Part shown: positions 1 to 6,165 of the stretch, piece by piece
Numbering within the stretch: position 1 is the first letter of the stretch
Layout: each line of letters begins with the position of its first letter
IMG/VR virus record: IMGVR_UViG_3300035016_000045
Location: 1-29,079 of that record
DNA: 29,079 bases
From: a virus
Direction: 5' to 3' (one strand)
Program-made: the position numbers and the translations under genes
The notes under the pieces: generated by a model
Databases searched by the model: none
Told to the model about the DNA's origin: nothing
Seen by the model: the letters and a program-made list of their open reading frames with translations, nothing else

Positions 1-507
1 ATGCCGAAACCGGAGAACATGCCCTATCTGATTGAGATCGAAGACTGGCGCGCACCCTACACCTTCGGCATCAGCCGGATAGCGGATGAAGGAGGTGACC
101 CGTTCACTGAGTACCGTACGATTGAATTCAGCGGTGGGATCATCGTTCCTGATCTGCCGAAAACGAAGAAGGCGGAGATATTGGTTTGGCCCGAGACTTA
201 CCTAAATCCGGCCGGCAGAACGAGGGCAGAGCCAACGGCAGTAGGGCATGCGTCAAGCAGCGCGGGTGTCTTGAGGTGCCATCTCTTTTTGCCTGCGGAG
301 ATGTACTTGCCGCTCATATCGGTCTCTGCGGCACAAAAGGTCCGCTACCTCAATTTTGGGGGCGACAAGCTGCGTTACGGCAATGCGAACATTCGGTCCT
401 ACACATTCGACCATGACGCTCCCCCGGACCACGTCAAAGAACTCCAGGAAATCTGGGCGGCTGAGGCGAAATCCCGCCGAGATGCTTCCAGGAAAAAAGC
501 GAAGTAG
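1..507 (+). CDS. Hypothetical protein, possibly cut at the window edge
   Basis: This frame is open from the first base and encodes 168 residues from an ATG at position 1. Because the window starts there, neither the true start nor a ribosome binding site can be checked, and the protein may be longer. It has no signal peptide or membrane segment. The N-terminal half is mixed and beta-rich (IEIEDWRAPYTFGISRI), and the C-terminus is basic (RRDASRKKAK). I do not recognise a family. It lies 70 bp upstream of the secreted thermonuclease gene on the same strand, outside the virion operon, so it could be prophage cargo or a host gene. Confidence 0.6.
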   Translation: MPKPENMPYLIEIEDWRAPYTFGISRIADEGGDPFTEYRTIEFSGGIIVPDLPKTKKAEILVWPETYLNPAGRTRAEPTAVGHASSSAGVLRCHLFLPAEMYLPLISVSAAQKVRYLNFGGDKLRYGNANIRSYTFDHDAPPDHVKELQEIWAAEAKSRRDASRKKAK

Positions 508-577
508 GCACTAGCATTGCCACAGTGAGGTAGCCGCATTCGATCTACAAGCTTGGTGAGGACAAGGGATGATGAAG

Positions 578-982
578 ATGAGACTGCTGTTGTCTGCCGT
601 GGCGTTGCTGGCCCTCACCTCGATAGCGCCCGCTACAGCTGCGCAGTTCCAGATGTGCGGCCGAGATCGGCACACCTGCGTCGTCGATGGCGACACTATC
701 TGGCTCAACGGCCAGAACCTGCGCTTGGAGAGCTATGACACTCCAGAGCCTTACAACGACATCTGCGGCGGCCGGGCCGAGGTAGCCTTAGCGCGCCGCG
801 CCAGCGCCCGGCTCCTCGAGCTGCTGAACTCAAACGCCTTCACTGTGGAAACGGGAGGCCAGGATCGCTATGGGCGAGTGCTTGCCACCATCAGGATCGG
901 TGGGCGCGACGTCGGCGACATCCTGATCAGCGAAGGTTTGGCCCGCCGCTGGCCGAATGGTGAGGAGTGGTGGTGCGACTAG
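578..982 (+). CDS. Secreted thermonuclease-family (SNase-like) protein
   Basis: The protein has 134 residues. Residues 1-22 form a signal peptide (MRLLLSAVALLALTSIAPAT then AA-Q), so it should act in the periplasm or outside the cell. The mature part has the staphylococcal nuclease pattern: VDGDTIWL at 36-43, LRLESYDTPE at 48-57 with the usual Arg and Asp-Thr-Pro-Glu, RYGR at 97-100, and a C-terminal LISEGLARRW typical of the family. Members hydrolyse DNA or RNA using calcium. Three in-frame ATGs lie at 569, 572 and 578; the AAGGG at 564-568 fits only the third. The mature domain is short and has several cysteines, so disulphides are possible. It ends 30 bp before the convergent 1013-1579 gene. 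Activity is not proven by sequence. Confidence 0.82.
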   Translation: MRLLLSAVALLALTSIAPATAAQFQMCGRDRHTCVVDGDTIWLNGQNLRLESYDTPEPYNDICGGRAEVALARRASARLLELLNSNAFTVETGGQDRYGRVLATIRIGGRDVGDILISEGLARRWPNGEEWWCD

Positions 983-1012
983 GACCGCCATTCGATGACA
1001 CGTACCCGCCAC

Positions 1013-1579
1013 TCAGTGGAGGCGTGAAAGCGCCTCGGACTTCGGACGCAGAAGGTGTGTTTCGAGCTTCCAGTCTACCGCCCTTTGTGCGTCCTCGGAC
1101 AGGGCCGCCACGGGCTTCTTTTCCTGGTCGTGGAAGCTGCTTACTGGTGAGTTGGTGATAGCGTTCAAATAGATTAGGCCACCATAGGTAAGGTGGCCTG
1201 GAATGGGCGGAAAGAACAGCACCCTAAACACTAGGTCGCCGGCAATCTGGTTGAAGAAGTGGAAGAACTCCTCTGGGGAGTGCTCCGCCGTAAAGGCTTC
1301 CACGTAGTGCTCTAGCGGAATTATTGGGCAGATCAGGACGCGGTCGTTGAACTGTCGAGCATTGTCTTGATCGACGTCGCACTCGTGCGTCAGCACGTAC
1401 ACCAGTCCCTCTACCGCATCAAAAAACCCAGGCTCCTCCGCCTCCATAGCATAGCGGACGTCTGCGTATATTGTCCCGACCCCGAGGGCTAGGCCATCCG
1501 CATCTCCATAGAAACGTCCCCACCTAGCGCCCATCTTGCTGCTGGCGATCTGCAGCGCCCGATCACCAATGTCAGCCAT
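1013..1579 (-). CDS. Hypothetical protein with a HECD motif, third gene of the TIGR04255 operon
   Basis: This 188-residue soluble protein belongs to no family I can name. A striking stretch around residues 60-75 reads VYVLTHECDVDQDN; the His-Glu-Cys-Asp cluster could bind metal or be catalytic, but that is inference. The middle is rich in Phe and Pro (FFHFFNQ, LFFPPIPGH), and the C-terminus is helical and basic. The start is an ATG at 1579 with AAGGT nine bases upstream. It follows the 83-residue gene by 12 bp and is probably cotranscribed with the TIGR04255 gene. Function is unknown; the small tight operon in a prophage suggests accessory cargo rather than a virion part. Confidence 0.72.
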   Translation of the reverse strand: MADIGDRALQIASSKMGARWGRFYGDADGLALGVGTIYADVRYAMEAEEPGFFDAVEGLVYVLTHECDVDQDNARQFNDRVLICPIIPLEHYVEAFTAEHSPEEFFHFFNQIAGDLVFRVLFFPPIPGHLTYGGLIYLNAITNSPVSSFHDQEKKPVAALSEDAQRAVDWKLETHLLRPKSEALSRLH

Positions 1580-1591
1580 GAAGGAAATACC

Positions 1592-1843
1592 TTAGCGGCG
1601 GCGACCGACAACGCGAACAGAGGAACGAAGCGCCTTCATCATAATACGCTGGTGATCAACGGACATGTACACCGACTTCCTAGGAGCGGTGAATTCTACA
1701 CGAGCGGCCACGGCAATGCTCGCGGAGGATGTTTGATAGTCACCTGCCGGAGGAGCGTTATGCGAAAGTGGCAAAGCATCTGTGAAGAAGGCAGACGAAG
1801 AACCGTAAGATGCGGTTAGGATCGCATAATCAGAAACGAGCAT
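1592..1843 (-). CDS. Small hypothetical protein, middle gene of the TIGR04255 operon
   Basis: An 83-residue protein whose ATG follows the stop of the TIGR04255 gene after three bases, so translation is very likely coupled. The sequence is rich in Ser, Ala and Thr, and the C-terminus is strongly basic (RSSVRVVGRRR). There is no clear membrane segment or signal peptide. I do not recognise a family. The size and the basic tail would suit a small partner or nucleic-acid-binding subunit of the flanking proteins, but nothing in the sequence proves this. The gene is supported mainly by its position in the operon. Confidence 0.6.
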   Translation of the reverse strand: MLVSDYAILTASYGSSSAFFTDALPLSHNAPPAGDYQTSSASIAVAARVEFTAPRKSVYMSVDHQRIMMKALRSSVRVVGRRR

Positions 1844-1846
1844 GGG

Positions 1847-2599
1847 TCAAACTTTCTCATTCATTTTAGCGACCACAGAATCAGGCATCAGCTCAAAGAA
1901 GCGATCCTTTTCAAAATTGTGCCCCTGCTCCACGTAGTCAAGTATGTTCGCTGGGCTTGAGAAAGACACGTGATCGCGATTGAAGACGTCTATGTCGATG
2001 AGAGCGCTATAGGATCGGTTCACTGCAGTCTGCACGAACTCGGGCGTCGCAATGCGGACCATGCTTGAAAAGGTCTCACCATGCTTCTGGTAGTTCAAAT
2101 TCAGTGCATGTGTGAGAGCGCTGCCTCCTACCATAACGTCGCAGTCCAAATCTGCGACACTTTCCACTCCATGCTCAAAGGACAGGAGGTTGATGTAGCG
2201 TAGCCCCACTCGCCTAACGCGCGCGCTCTTCACAGACTTGAAGAGCTGCTCGATCATGCCAGAGATGCCAGGTCTCAGGGCATTCCAGCCTGGGTAATTT
2301 CCGAGACAGTGATACGACACAACGCGGGGACCGATCTTGACCGCGAACTCTGGACTGCCGGGCAGCCGGACCTCCAGAGTAGGTTGATCTCGCAGATTCG
2401 GATCCTGCTCCCTTATCTGGGGAGGGAACTCAGCTAAAGGCAGCCTGGTCATCTGGCCGCTCGACCATCCTGGGGCGTCCGCAAGACGACTCACCACGAG
2501 CTCTGGCAGGCTACTGCTCTCTTCTGAGTCGAAGCGCAGCTCGCAAAGCGCTTCGATCACAGGGTTGATCTGCAGTCTATCTGGCCGCTGGCTCGTCAC
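1847..2599 (-). CDS. TIGR04255 family protein
   Basis: A 250-residue protein that matches the sporadically distributed TIGR04255 family: it opens with NPVIEALCELRF, has a central RVGLRYINLL segment, and ends with ALIDIDVFN and a short helical tail. Family function is not established. The start is a GTG at 2599 with AGGAG eight bases upstream. It is the first gene of a three-gene minus-strand operon, with the next ATG three bases after its stop. It lies 144 bp beyond the last lysis gene, in the same orientation but not tightly joined, so it may have its own promoter in 2600-2743. Families of this patchy kind are often prophage cargo; a defence role is speculation. Confidence 0.8.
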   Translation of the reverse strand: MTSQRPDRLQINPVIEALCELRFDSEESSSLPELVVSRLADAPGWSSGQMTRLPLAEFPPQIREQDPNLRDQPTLEVRLPGSPEFAVKIGPRVVSYHCLGNYPGWNALRPGISGMIEQLFKSVKSARVRRVGLRYINLLSFEHGVESVADLDCDVMVGGSALTHALNLNYQKHGETFSSMVRIATPEFVQTAVNRSYSALIDIDVFNRDHVSFSSPANILDYVEQGHNFEKDRFFELMPDSVVAKMNEKV

Positions 2600-2743
2600 G
2601 TACTTCGCTCCTAGTCCGAGTCCCGCGTACCCTTAGAAGTTTGCTCATCGTCACGCAATCCACGAGGCCCCTCGCCGTCACCCCGCTGCAAGATCTCATC
2701 ATCCTGCTAAAAATGTCGTAACGCTTCTTTTGCCCTCCGGCGT

Positions 2744-3079
2744 CTACTTACCCGACCGCACAATCTCTCTGGTCAGCTCACGAATATCGGTCCGAGCATC
2801 GCGCATCTCGGATTCCACCGACTCGGACGCGGCAGTGTTCTCCTGCATCGCCTTGGTGTTGTTGTTGGTCGCAGTGCTGAGGCGCCCAACCGCAGCGATC
2901 AGCTCATCTGCCTTCTTGCCGTCTATTACCGCCCCAAGTATGCGAGCGTTGTCTGTGGTTGGCGGAGCTCTCTTCCCCATACGTTCACCGAACCATGCCA
3001 GCCCGACGATTATCGCCAGGCAGACGACGAAGAGCACAACAGCCCACGCCGGGAGTTGCGAAAGATCAGGTAGGGCCAC
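2744..3079 (-). CDS. Small membrane-anchored coiled-coil protein of the lysis block
   Basis: A 111-residue protein read from a GTG at 3079. This start overlaps the end of the upstream membrane gene by 14 bp and has GGAG a few bases before it; the ATG at 3154 would force a much longer overlap. After a short N-terminus there is one hydrophobic helix (AWAVVLFVVCLAIIVGLAW) followed by a charged, Ala- and Thr-rich helix likely to form a coiled coil. This shape suits a holin partner or an i-spanin-like inner-membrane protein, but no lipoprotein o-spanin gene was seen overlapping it. It is the last gene of the lysis block. Confidence 0.62.
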   Translation of the reverse strand: MALPDLSQLPAWAVVLFVVCLAIIVGLAWFGERMGKRAPPTTDNARILGAVIDGKKADELIAAVGRLSTATNNNTKAMQENTAASESVESEMRDARTDIRELTREIVRSGK

Positions 3080-3521
3080 TGCTCTCTCCGACGTCTTTGG
3101 ATGCCCGCAGGATGTTGGCCAACTCCAAGACGGCGAAGGCTGGGTAAACAGCAAGCCATGTGCTGATCACGCCCGAGGCGGCGAAGGCGCAGGCCCAGCC
3201 CACGAATATGAGGCATCCAACGCCAGCCGAGACTTGCCGGATGCGAGGGGTTACATGCTTTCTGGCGCCGTTCACGACGAGCCCGATGAGCCTCATCACG
3301 CCCATGATCACCATGATCCAGCCGAGCAGGTTCTCGTCCCCGAAGAGCATCCGAAACCCTGCCCACGATGGCTGATCGAATGTCACCTCGGGCAGCAGGA
3401 GAACGACGCCCAGCAGAGCGGTGACGATCGCCAGGAACCACTCCGGCAGTCGAGGACCAAACCTATGAGCGACTTGCACCCATAGGGCTTGGCCTGAGTA
3501 GGAAGGCCGGTCCATGGTCAT
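3066..3521 (-). CDS. Four-helix membrane protein of the lysis block
   Basis: A 151-residue integral membrane protein with about four hydrophobic helices: EWFLAIVTALLGVVLLL, LLGWIMVIMGVMRLIGLVV, VGCLIFVGWACAFAA and TWLAVYPAFAVLELA. Its ATG overlaps the stop of the holin-like gene in an ATGA, so translation is coupled; a second in-frame ATG six bases later is possible. Similar small membrane proteins are common in the lysis region of alphaproteobacterial prophages, but I cannot assign a named family. It may be a holin or antiholin. Positions 2730-3485 are also open on the opposite strand, but that frame is a high-GC shadow. Confidence 0.68.
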   Translation of the reverse strand: MTMDRPSYSGQALWVQVAHRFGPRLPEWFLAIVTALLGVVLLLPEVTFDQPSWAGFRMLFGDENLLGWIMVIMGVMRLIGLVVNGARKHVTPRIRQVSAGVGCLIFVGWACAFAASGVISTWLAVYPAFAVLELANILRASKDVGESSGPT

Positions 3522-3874
3522 TTCCCGTTCAGCACATCCCAGAGGGTGCGCCTGGGCGGGATGATTTCGCCGCGATGAACCACGGCCGGCTTGTCAGGCG
3601 CGACCCGTACCGATGTGCCCTCGACGGTCTTGAGCACGGTCTGCGGCCGCACCGTCGCGCGATAGCTGTTGATCTGGGCAAAGGCCCATAGGCCGAAGCC
3701 GATCAGCGCGCCGATGGTGAGCCCACCACCCTGCCCCGTCACGATGGCGATGATGGTGGCCTGATACTCGGCCGGCATCGAGTTGTAGAACGTGACGAGC
3801 GCCACGATCAGGCCGGTGAACTCGGGGATGCGGCGGACAAGCCACTGGACGGCTACATTTTGCAGAATGTTCAT
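3518..3874 (-). CDS. Holin-like small membrane protein
   Basis: A 118-residue protein with two or three hydrophobic stretches (FTGLIVALVTFYNSM; ATIIAIVTGQ; LTIGALIGFGLWAFAQI) followed by a basic, proline-rich soluble tail. Size, topology and position close to the endolysin gene fit a phage holin, which would permeabilise the inner membrane at the time of lysis. The ATG at 3874 has AGGAGG nine bases upstream, one of the best ribosome binding sites in this block. It overlaps the next gene by four bases. No family motif fixes the call, so holin is an inference from shape and context. Confidence 0.68.
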   Translation of the reverse strand: MNILQNVAVQWLVRRIPEFTGLIVALVTFYNSMPAEYQATIIAIVTGQGGGLTIGALIGFGLWAFAQINSYRATVRPQTVLKTVEGTSVRVAPDKPAVVHRGEIIPPRRTLWDVLNGK

Positions 3875-3899
3875 GGTGGTGCGCCTCCTGAGCGCAGGG

Positions 3900-4262
3900 C
3901 TAAAATGCGATGGTGAATTCTTCGGCGTTGTCGTGCCGGGGCGTGTAGATCAGGGCTGGATCAATCTTCTCGCCGTAGTGACCGGCAAGCAGGTTGTGCA
4001 GCTCGTAGGGCGGGCGTTCTTCAAAGATCAGGAAGGGATCGTCCACGCGGTCGGTGCGCTTGAACACGCGCTTTCGCTTGCCCAGCGGCCCCGCATTGTC
4101 GCGTAGCCGCGTCATGACGATCCAGTCGACGTTCGCTGGGCAGCCGCGAGTGGAATAGAGATTGCCCCACCCCTTCCATTCGTCACCGTCGCCGAACACA
4201 AGGCCGACGCACCGGGCGTAGATATAGCCGTCGCCGGCATCGTACTTCGCTTTCCAGAACAT
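3900..4262 (-). CDS. Hypothetical phage protein next to the endolysin
   Basis: A 120-residue soluble protein starting at the ATG at 4262 (MFWKAKYDAGDGY), with GAGAGGAG eight bases upstream. A longer reading from 4355 would overlap the endolysin gene and lacks support. It starts 14 bp after the endolysin stop. It is rich in aromatic and charged residues (DEWKGWGNLY, DDPFLIFEERPPYELHNLL). I do not recognise a family. Its place between endolysin and holin-like genes suggests a role in lysis or its timing, but this is by context only. Confidence 0.7.
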   Translation of the reverse strand: MFWKAKYDAGDGYIYARCVGLVFGDGDEWKGWGNLYSTRGCPANVDWIVMTRLRDNAGPLGKRKRVFKRTDRVDDPFLIFEERPPYELHNLLAGHYGEKIDPALIYTPRHDNAEEFTIAF

Positions 4263-4276
4263 GAATGGCGCTCCTC

Positions 4277-5053
4277 TCAGAACAGCGGGACGTTGGTGGC
4301 GACGAACCAGATGCCAGCGCCGATGGCCGCGACAGCAATGGCCGCATAGAGCCACAGCGGAGCCCGCTGACCGGGTTTGCGGGGCGCTGTGGCTGGCGGT
4401 TCGGGGTGGCGAGGAATGTCAGGAGGTGGCGGGCTGGGAGTGTAAGCACCAGCCTTCAGCGCCTTCTCGAACTGGATGGCATGGCCACCGATCAGCGCGG
4501 CCTTGTCGGTGCCGTTGACGGTACGGCGGGCCTGAATGAATTCCTTCAGGTCTTCATCATCGCTCTCGTCCACATCATCGATGCAGTCGGTGAGGCCCTT
4601 GCCGGTGAACCAACCTTCCATAGTGCCGACAACGAGGATGCGGGCCGAAGTGGCGAGGTCTAGCGCCAGCTCTGGCCTTGCTTCGAGATCGATCCCCAGC
4701 TTGTCGCCGGCAAAGCGATAGTTTCGCCGGCCGGTGATCATGACCTGGCCCCTGCCCCGGTATCGGTAGCCGTCCCCCGCCGCCGTGTTGCCGAGCCGCT
4801 TCCCGATGCTGGTGCCCGGCTCATACTTGTTGAAGTAGGAGCGCGGCCCATACTCGGTGATCGGCTGCATGGTGCCGTCCGTCTCGCGGATCGGTGTGGC
4901 AAGGACATAGGACAGCCGGTGGAGGCTACCGTCGCCGTAGCGGTCCCAGGCGTCGAGAATGGCGTTAATGCCGTCCACCTGCCCTTGCTTCAGCGAGCCG
5001 CCGAACAGATGCTTGCGGACGTGCGCAAAGAAGGCCTCTGGTTTCAGAAGCAT
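4277..5053 (-). CDS. GH19-type endolysin with C-terminal membrane anchor
   Basis: A 258-residue peptidoglycan-degrading enzyme. The catalytic domain (about 20-185) resembles the chitinase-like glycoside hydrolase 19 lysozymes: PIRETDGTMQPITE at 54-67 with likely acid Glu57, then YRYRGRGQVMITGRRNYRFAG at 97-116, the family hallmark. It is predicted to cut the glycan strands. A proline-rich linker (about 205-228) leads to a hydrophobic helix APLWLYAAIAVAAIGAGIW near 231-249, ending only a few residues later. A C-terminal anchor is unusual for an endolysin and would tether it to the inner membrane. The ATG at 5053 has GAGG seven bases upstream. A terminator-like hairpin lies about 30 bases upstream. 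Confidence 0.88.
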   Translation of the reverse strand: MLLKPEAFFAHVRKHLFGGSLKQGQVDGINAILDAWDRYGDGSLHRLSYVLATPIRETDGTMQPITEYGPRSYFNKYEPGTSIGKRLGNTAAGDGYRYRGRGQVMITGRRNYRFAGDKLGIDLEARPELALDLATSARILVVGTMEGWFTGKGLTDCIDDVDESDDEDLKEFIQARRTVNGTDKAALIGGHAIQFEKALKAGAYTPSPPPPDIPRHPEPPATAPRKPGQRAPLWLYAAIAVAAIGAGIWFVATNVPLF

Positions 5054-5082
5054 GGTCAGACCTCGTTTTGGAGGATGGGCAA

Positions 5083-5104
5083 AGAAAACCCCGCCGAAGC
5101 GGGT
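5083..5104 (-). terminator. Terminator-like hairpin upstream of the endolysin gene
   Basis: On the minus strand the sequence reads CCCGC-TTCG-GCGGG followed by GTTTTCTTT: a 5-bp GC stem, UUCG loop and a U-rich run, a standard intrinsic terminator shape. It points towards the endolysin gene and lies in its leader, so it either ends transcription coming from the tail genes or controls entry into the lysis genes. Confidence 0.7.
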
Positions 5105-5234
5105 CGGTATCGTGTCGACAGGCTAGTCAGCGGCAGAGATCGGGCGTTCAGCAAAACGGCGTTAACCGTGCCTCCTTACCCTTTCTTCGCCACGGCATGA
5201 GAGCTTCAGCAAAGACCAACGGAAGGTAATGAGC

Positions 5235-5744
5235 ATGAAGAAGCTGATGGCGATCGGGATCAGTCTGCTGCTGTCGACTGCAGCTGCGGCTCAGGACAGC
5301 GGTGAATTCGACGGCTTCTACGTGGGTGGCGTCGTCAGTACAGCGCCAGCGGGCAACAACGACCGGTTCGAGGGTGCCGCTCTGGCTGGCTATCGTTTCG
5401 AGGCGGCGAGCAACCTAATCGTCGGCGTGGAGACGCAAGGCTCTCTTGGATTCGACACGCTGCGCGCGCCATATGTCGGAGCACAACTCACCGGGCAGGT
5501 TGGCGCCGTTGTTGGCGGTAACGTCCTTCTGTTCGCGCAGGCGGGTGTTGCAGTTGAGGACTACACAGACAATACCTTCCTCAATCCCCCGGCAACGACG
5601 AGCGCGGTTGCTGGGGTCGGCGTGGAATTTGCGGCTAACGAAGCCATTTCGTTGCGCATGGACGCAGTCGGCTTCCGCCGGCTGGAAGGCCGGGATGTTC
5701 CGGCAGCACGGGGCAGCGCTGGCGTCGTGTTCAAGTTCAACTAA
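5235..5744 (+). CDS. Small outer-membrane beta-barrel-like protein
   Basis: A 169-residue protein with a clear signal peptide (MKKLMAIGISLLLSTAAAA, cleavage before QD). The mature part alternates polar and hydrophobic residues in strands such as FYVGGVV, GAALAGYRFE, LIVGVETQGSLGF, GAQLTGQVGAVVG, VLLFAQAGVAV and AGVGVEFA, and ends in VVFKF followed by Asn, close to the terminal aromatic signal of outer-membrane barrels. It resembles the Omp25-type small porin-like proteins of alphaproteobacteria. The ATG at 5235 has GGAAGG eight bases upstream; the ATG at 5229 is too close. It lies on the opposite strand to the late genes, between lysis and tailspike modules. A lysogenic conversion role, such as altering phage receptors, is inference. 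Confidence 0.8.
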   Translation: MKKLMAIGISLLLSTAAAAQDSGEFDGFYVGGVVSTAPAGNNDRFEGAALAGYRFEAASNLIVGVETQGSLGFDTLRAPYVGAQLTGQVGAVVGGNVLLFAQAGVAVEDYTDNTFLNPPATTSAVAGVGVEFAANEAISLRMDAVGFRRLEGRDVPAARGSAGVVFKFN

Positions 5745-5750
5745 TCACAA

Positions 5751-5861
5751 ATGCTTAGAACGAAGACAAAGAAGCCCCACGGGGCTATGGCCGGGTTCGT
5801 GCTGGCAAGTTTAGCGCTGCTGTTGGTGCTTGTATTCGCACTTTGGCAACTGGCGACGTGA
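5751..5861 (+). CDS. Possible 36-residue membrane peptide
   Basis: A short frame begins six bases after the outer-membrane gene. The product has a basic N-terminus (MLRTKTKKPHG) and a single strong hydrophobic helix (FVLASLALLLVLVFALW), the usual pattern of a small inner-membrane protein. No ribosome binding site is visible before the ATG, though coupling to the preceding stop is possible. The start of the frame overlaps a small hairpin at 5773-5786. Whether it is translated is uncertain. Confidence 0.38.
   Translation: MLRTKTKKPHGAMAGFVLASLALLLVLVFALWQLAT
5773..5786 (-). terminator. Weak terminator-like hairpin
   Basis: On the minus strand AGCCC-CGTG-GGGCT is followed by TCTTTGTCTT. The stem is only five pairs and the U-run is interrupted, so it is a weak candidate for the end of the tail transcript. 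It overlaps the start of the 36-residue plus-strand frame. Confidence 0.3.
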
Positions 5862-5921
5862 CCGTCGATTTGCTTCGCGCGTTCGGATAATGTGCCGGTG
5901 CGCGTCCGTAGTCCGCGCAAA

Positions 5922-5968
5922 GACCTCCAAAGGTCGGCCCCTGTGCCTTCTACCCGGAGCACAGGGGC
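5922..5968 (-). other. Tandem inverted repeats, possible structured RNA
   Basis: Two adjacent inverted repeats lie here. The larger has perfect 10-base arms, GCCCCTGTGC at 5937-5946 and GCACAGGGGC at 5959-5968, with a 12-base loop. The smaller has GACCT at 5922-5926 and AGGTC at 5931-5935 with a 4-base loop, followed on the minus strand by TTTG. Read on the minus strand they form two hairpins just after the tiny 5968-6027 frame. They could be a transcript end, a small RNA or a protein-binding site; no known RNA family is recognised. Confidence 0.45.
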
Positions 5969-6027
5969 TACGCTGACGCCCGCCCGGCCATGGGGAAGTC
6001 GCGCCAGCTCGCGTAGAGCTTGCTCAT
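5968..6027 (-). CDS. Possible 19-residue peptide
   Basis: A tiny frame with product MSKLYASWRDFPMAGRASA. It is listed because GGAG lies eight bases before the ATG and the stop codon sits exactly at the outer end of the 10-bp inverted repeat, an arrangement seen in leader peptides and small-RNA loci. There is no homology evidence, and chance is a serious alternative. Confidence 0.22.
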   Translation of the reverse strand: MSKLYASWRDFPMAGRASA

Positions 6028-6081
6028 GGTATGAACTCCGATGTTGAGGTGTGCGTTATCGAGCCGCCCAAGCGGGATGGG

Positions 6082-6165
6082 CTAGAGGGTTGGCGGCGCC
6101 GAAGCGGTTGACATTGCGACCAGGTTGGCGATGTCAAGGTTGGTGCGTAAAACGGTCATGCTCAT
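6082..6165 (-). CDS. Possible 27-residue peptide coupled to the tailspike gene
   Basis: The tailspike stop overlaps an ATG in the sequence ATGA, and the frame then codes for MSMTVLRTNLDIANLVAMST and seven more residues before TAG. Several true gene pairs in this prophage use the same ATGA overlap, so coupled translation is plausible. The product is too short to recognise. It may be a small tail-assembly peptide or a chance frame. Confidence 0.3.
   Translation of the reverse strand: MSMTVLRTNLDIANLVAMSTASAPPTL

Noticed and set aside
1019-1036. GAGGCG-N6-CGCCTC inverted repeat near the end of the 1013-1579 gene
   Set aside because: It lies inside coding sequence and has no U-run, so it is not supported as a terminator.
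2730-3485. Plus-strand open frame opposite the lysis genes
   Set aside because: It has no signal, motif or ribosome binding site, and the minus-strand genes beneath it have membrane segments and coupled starts.
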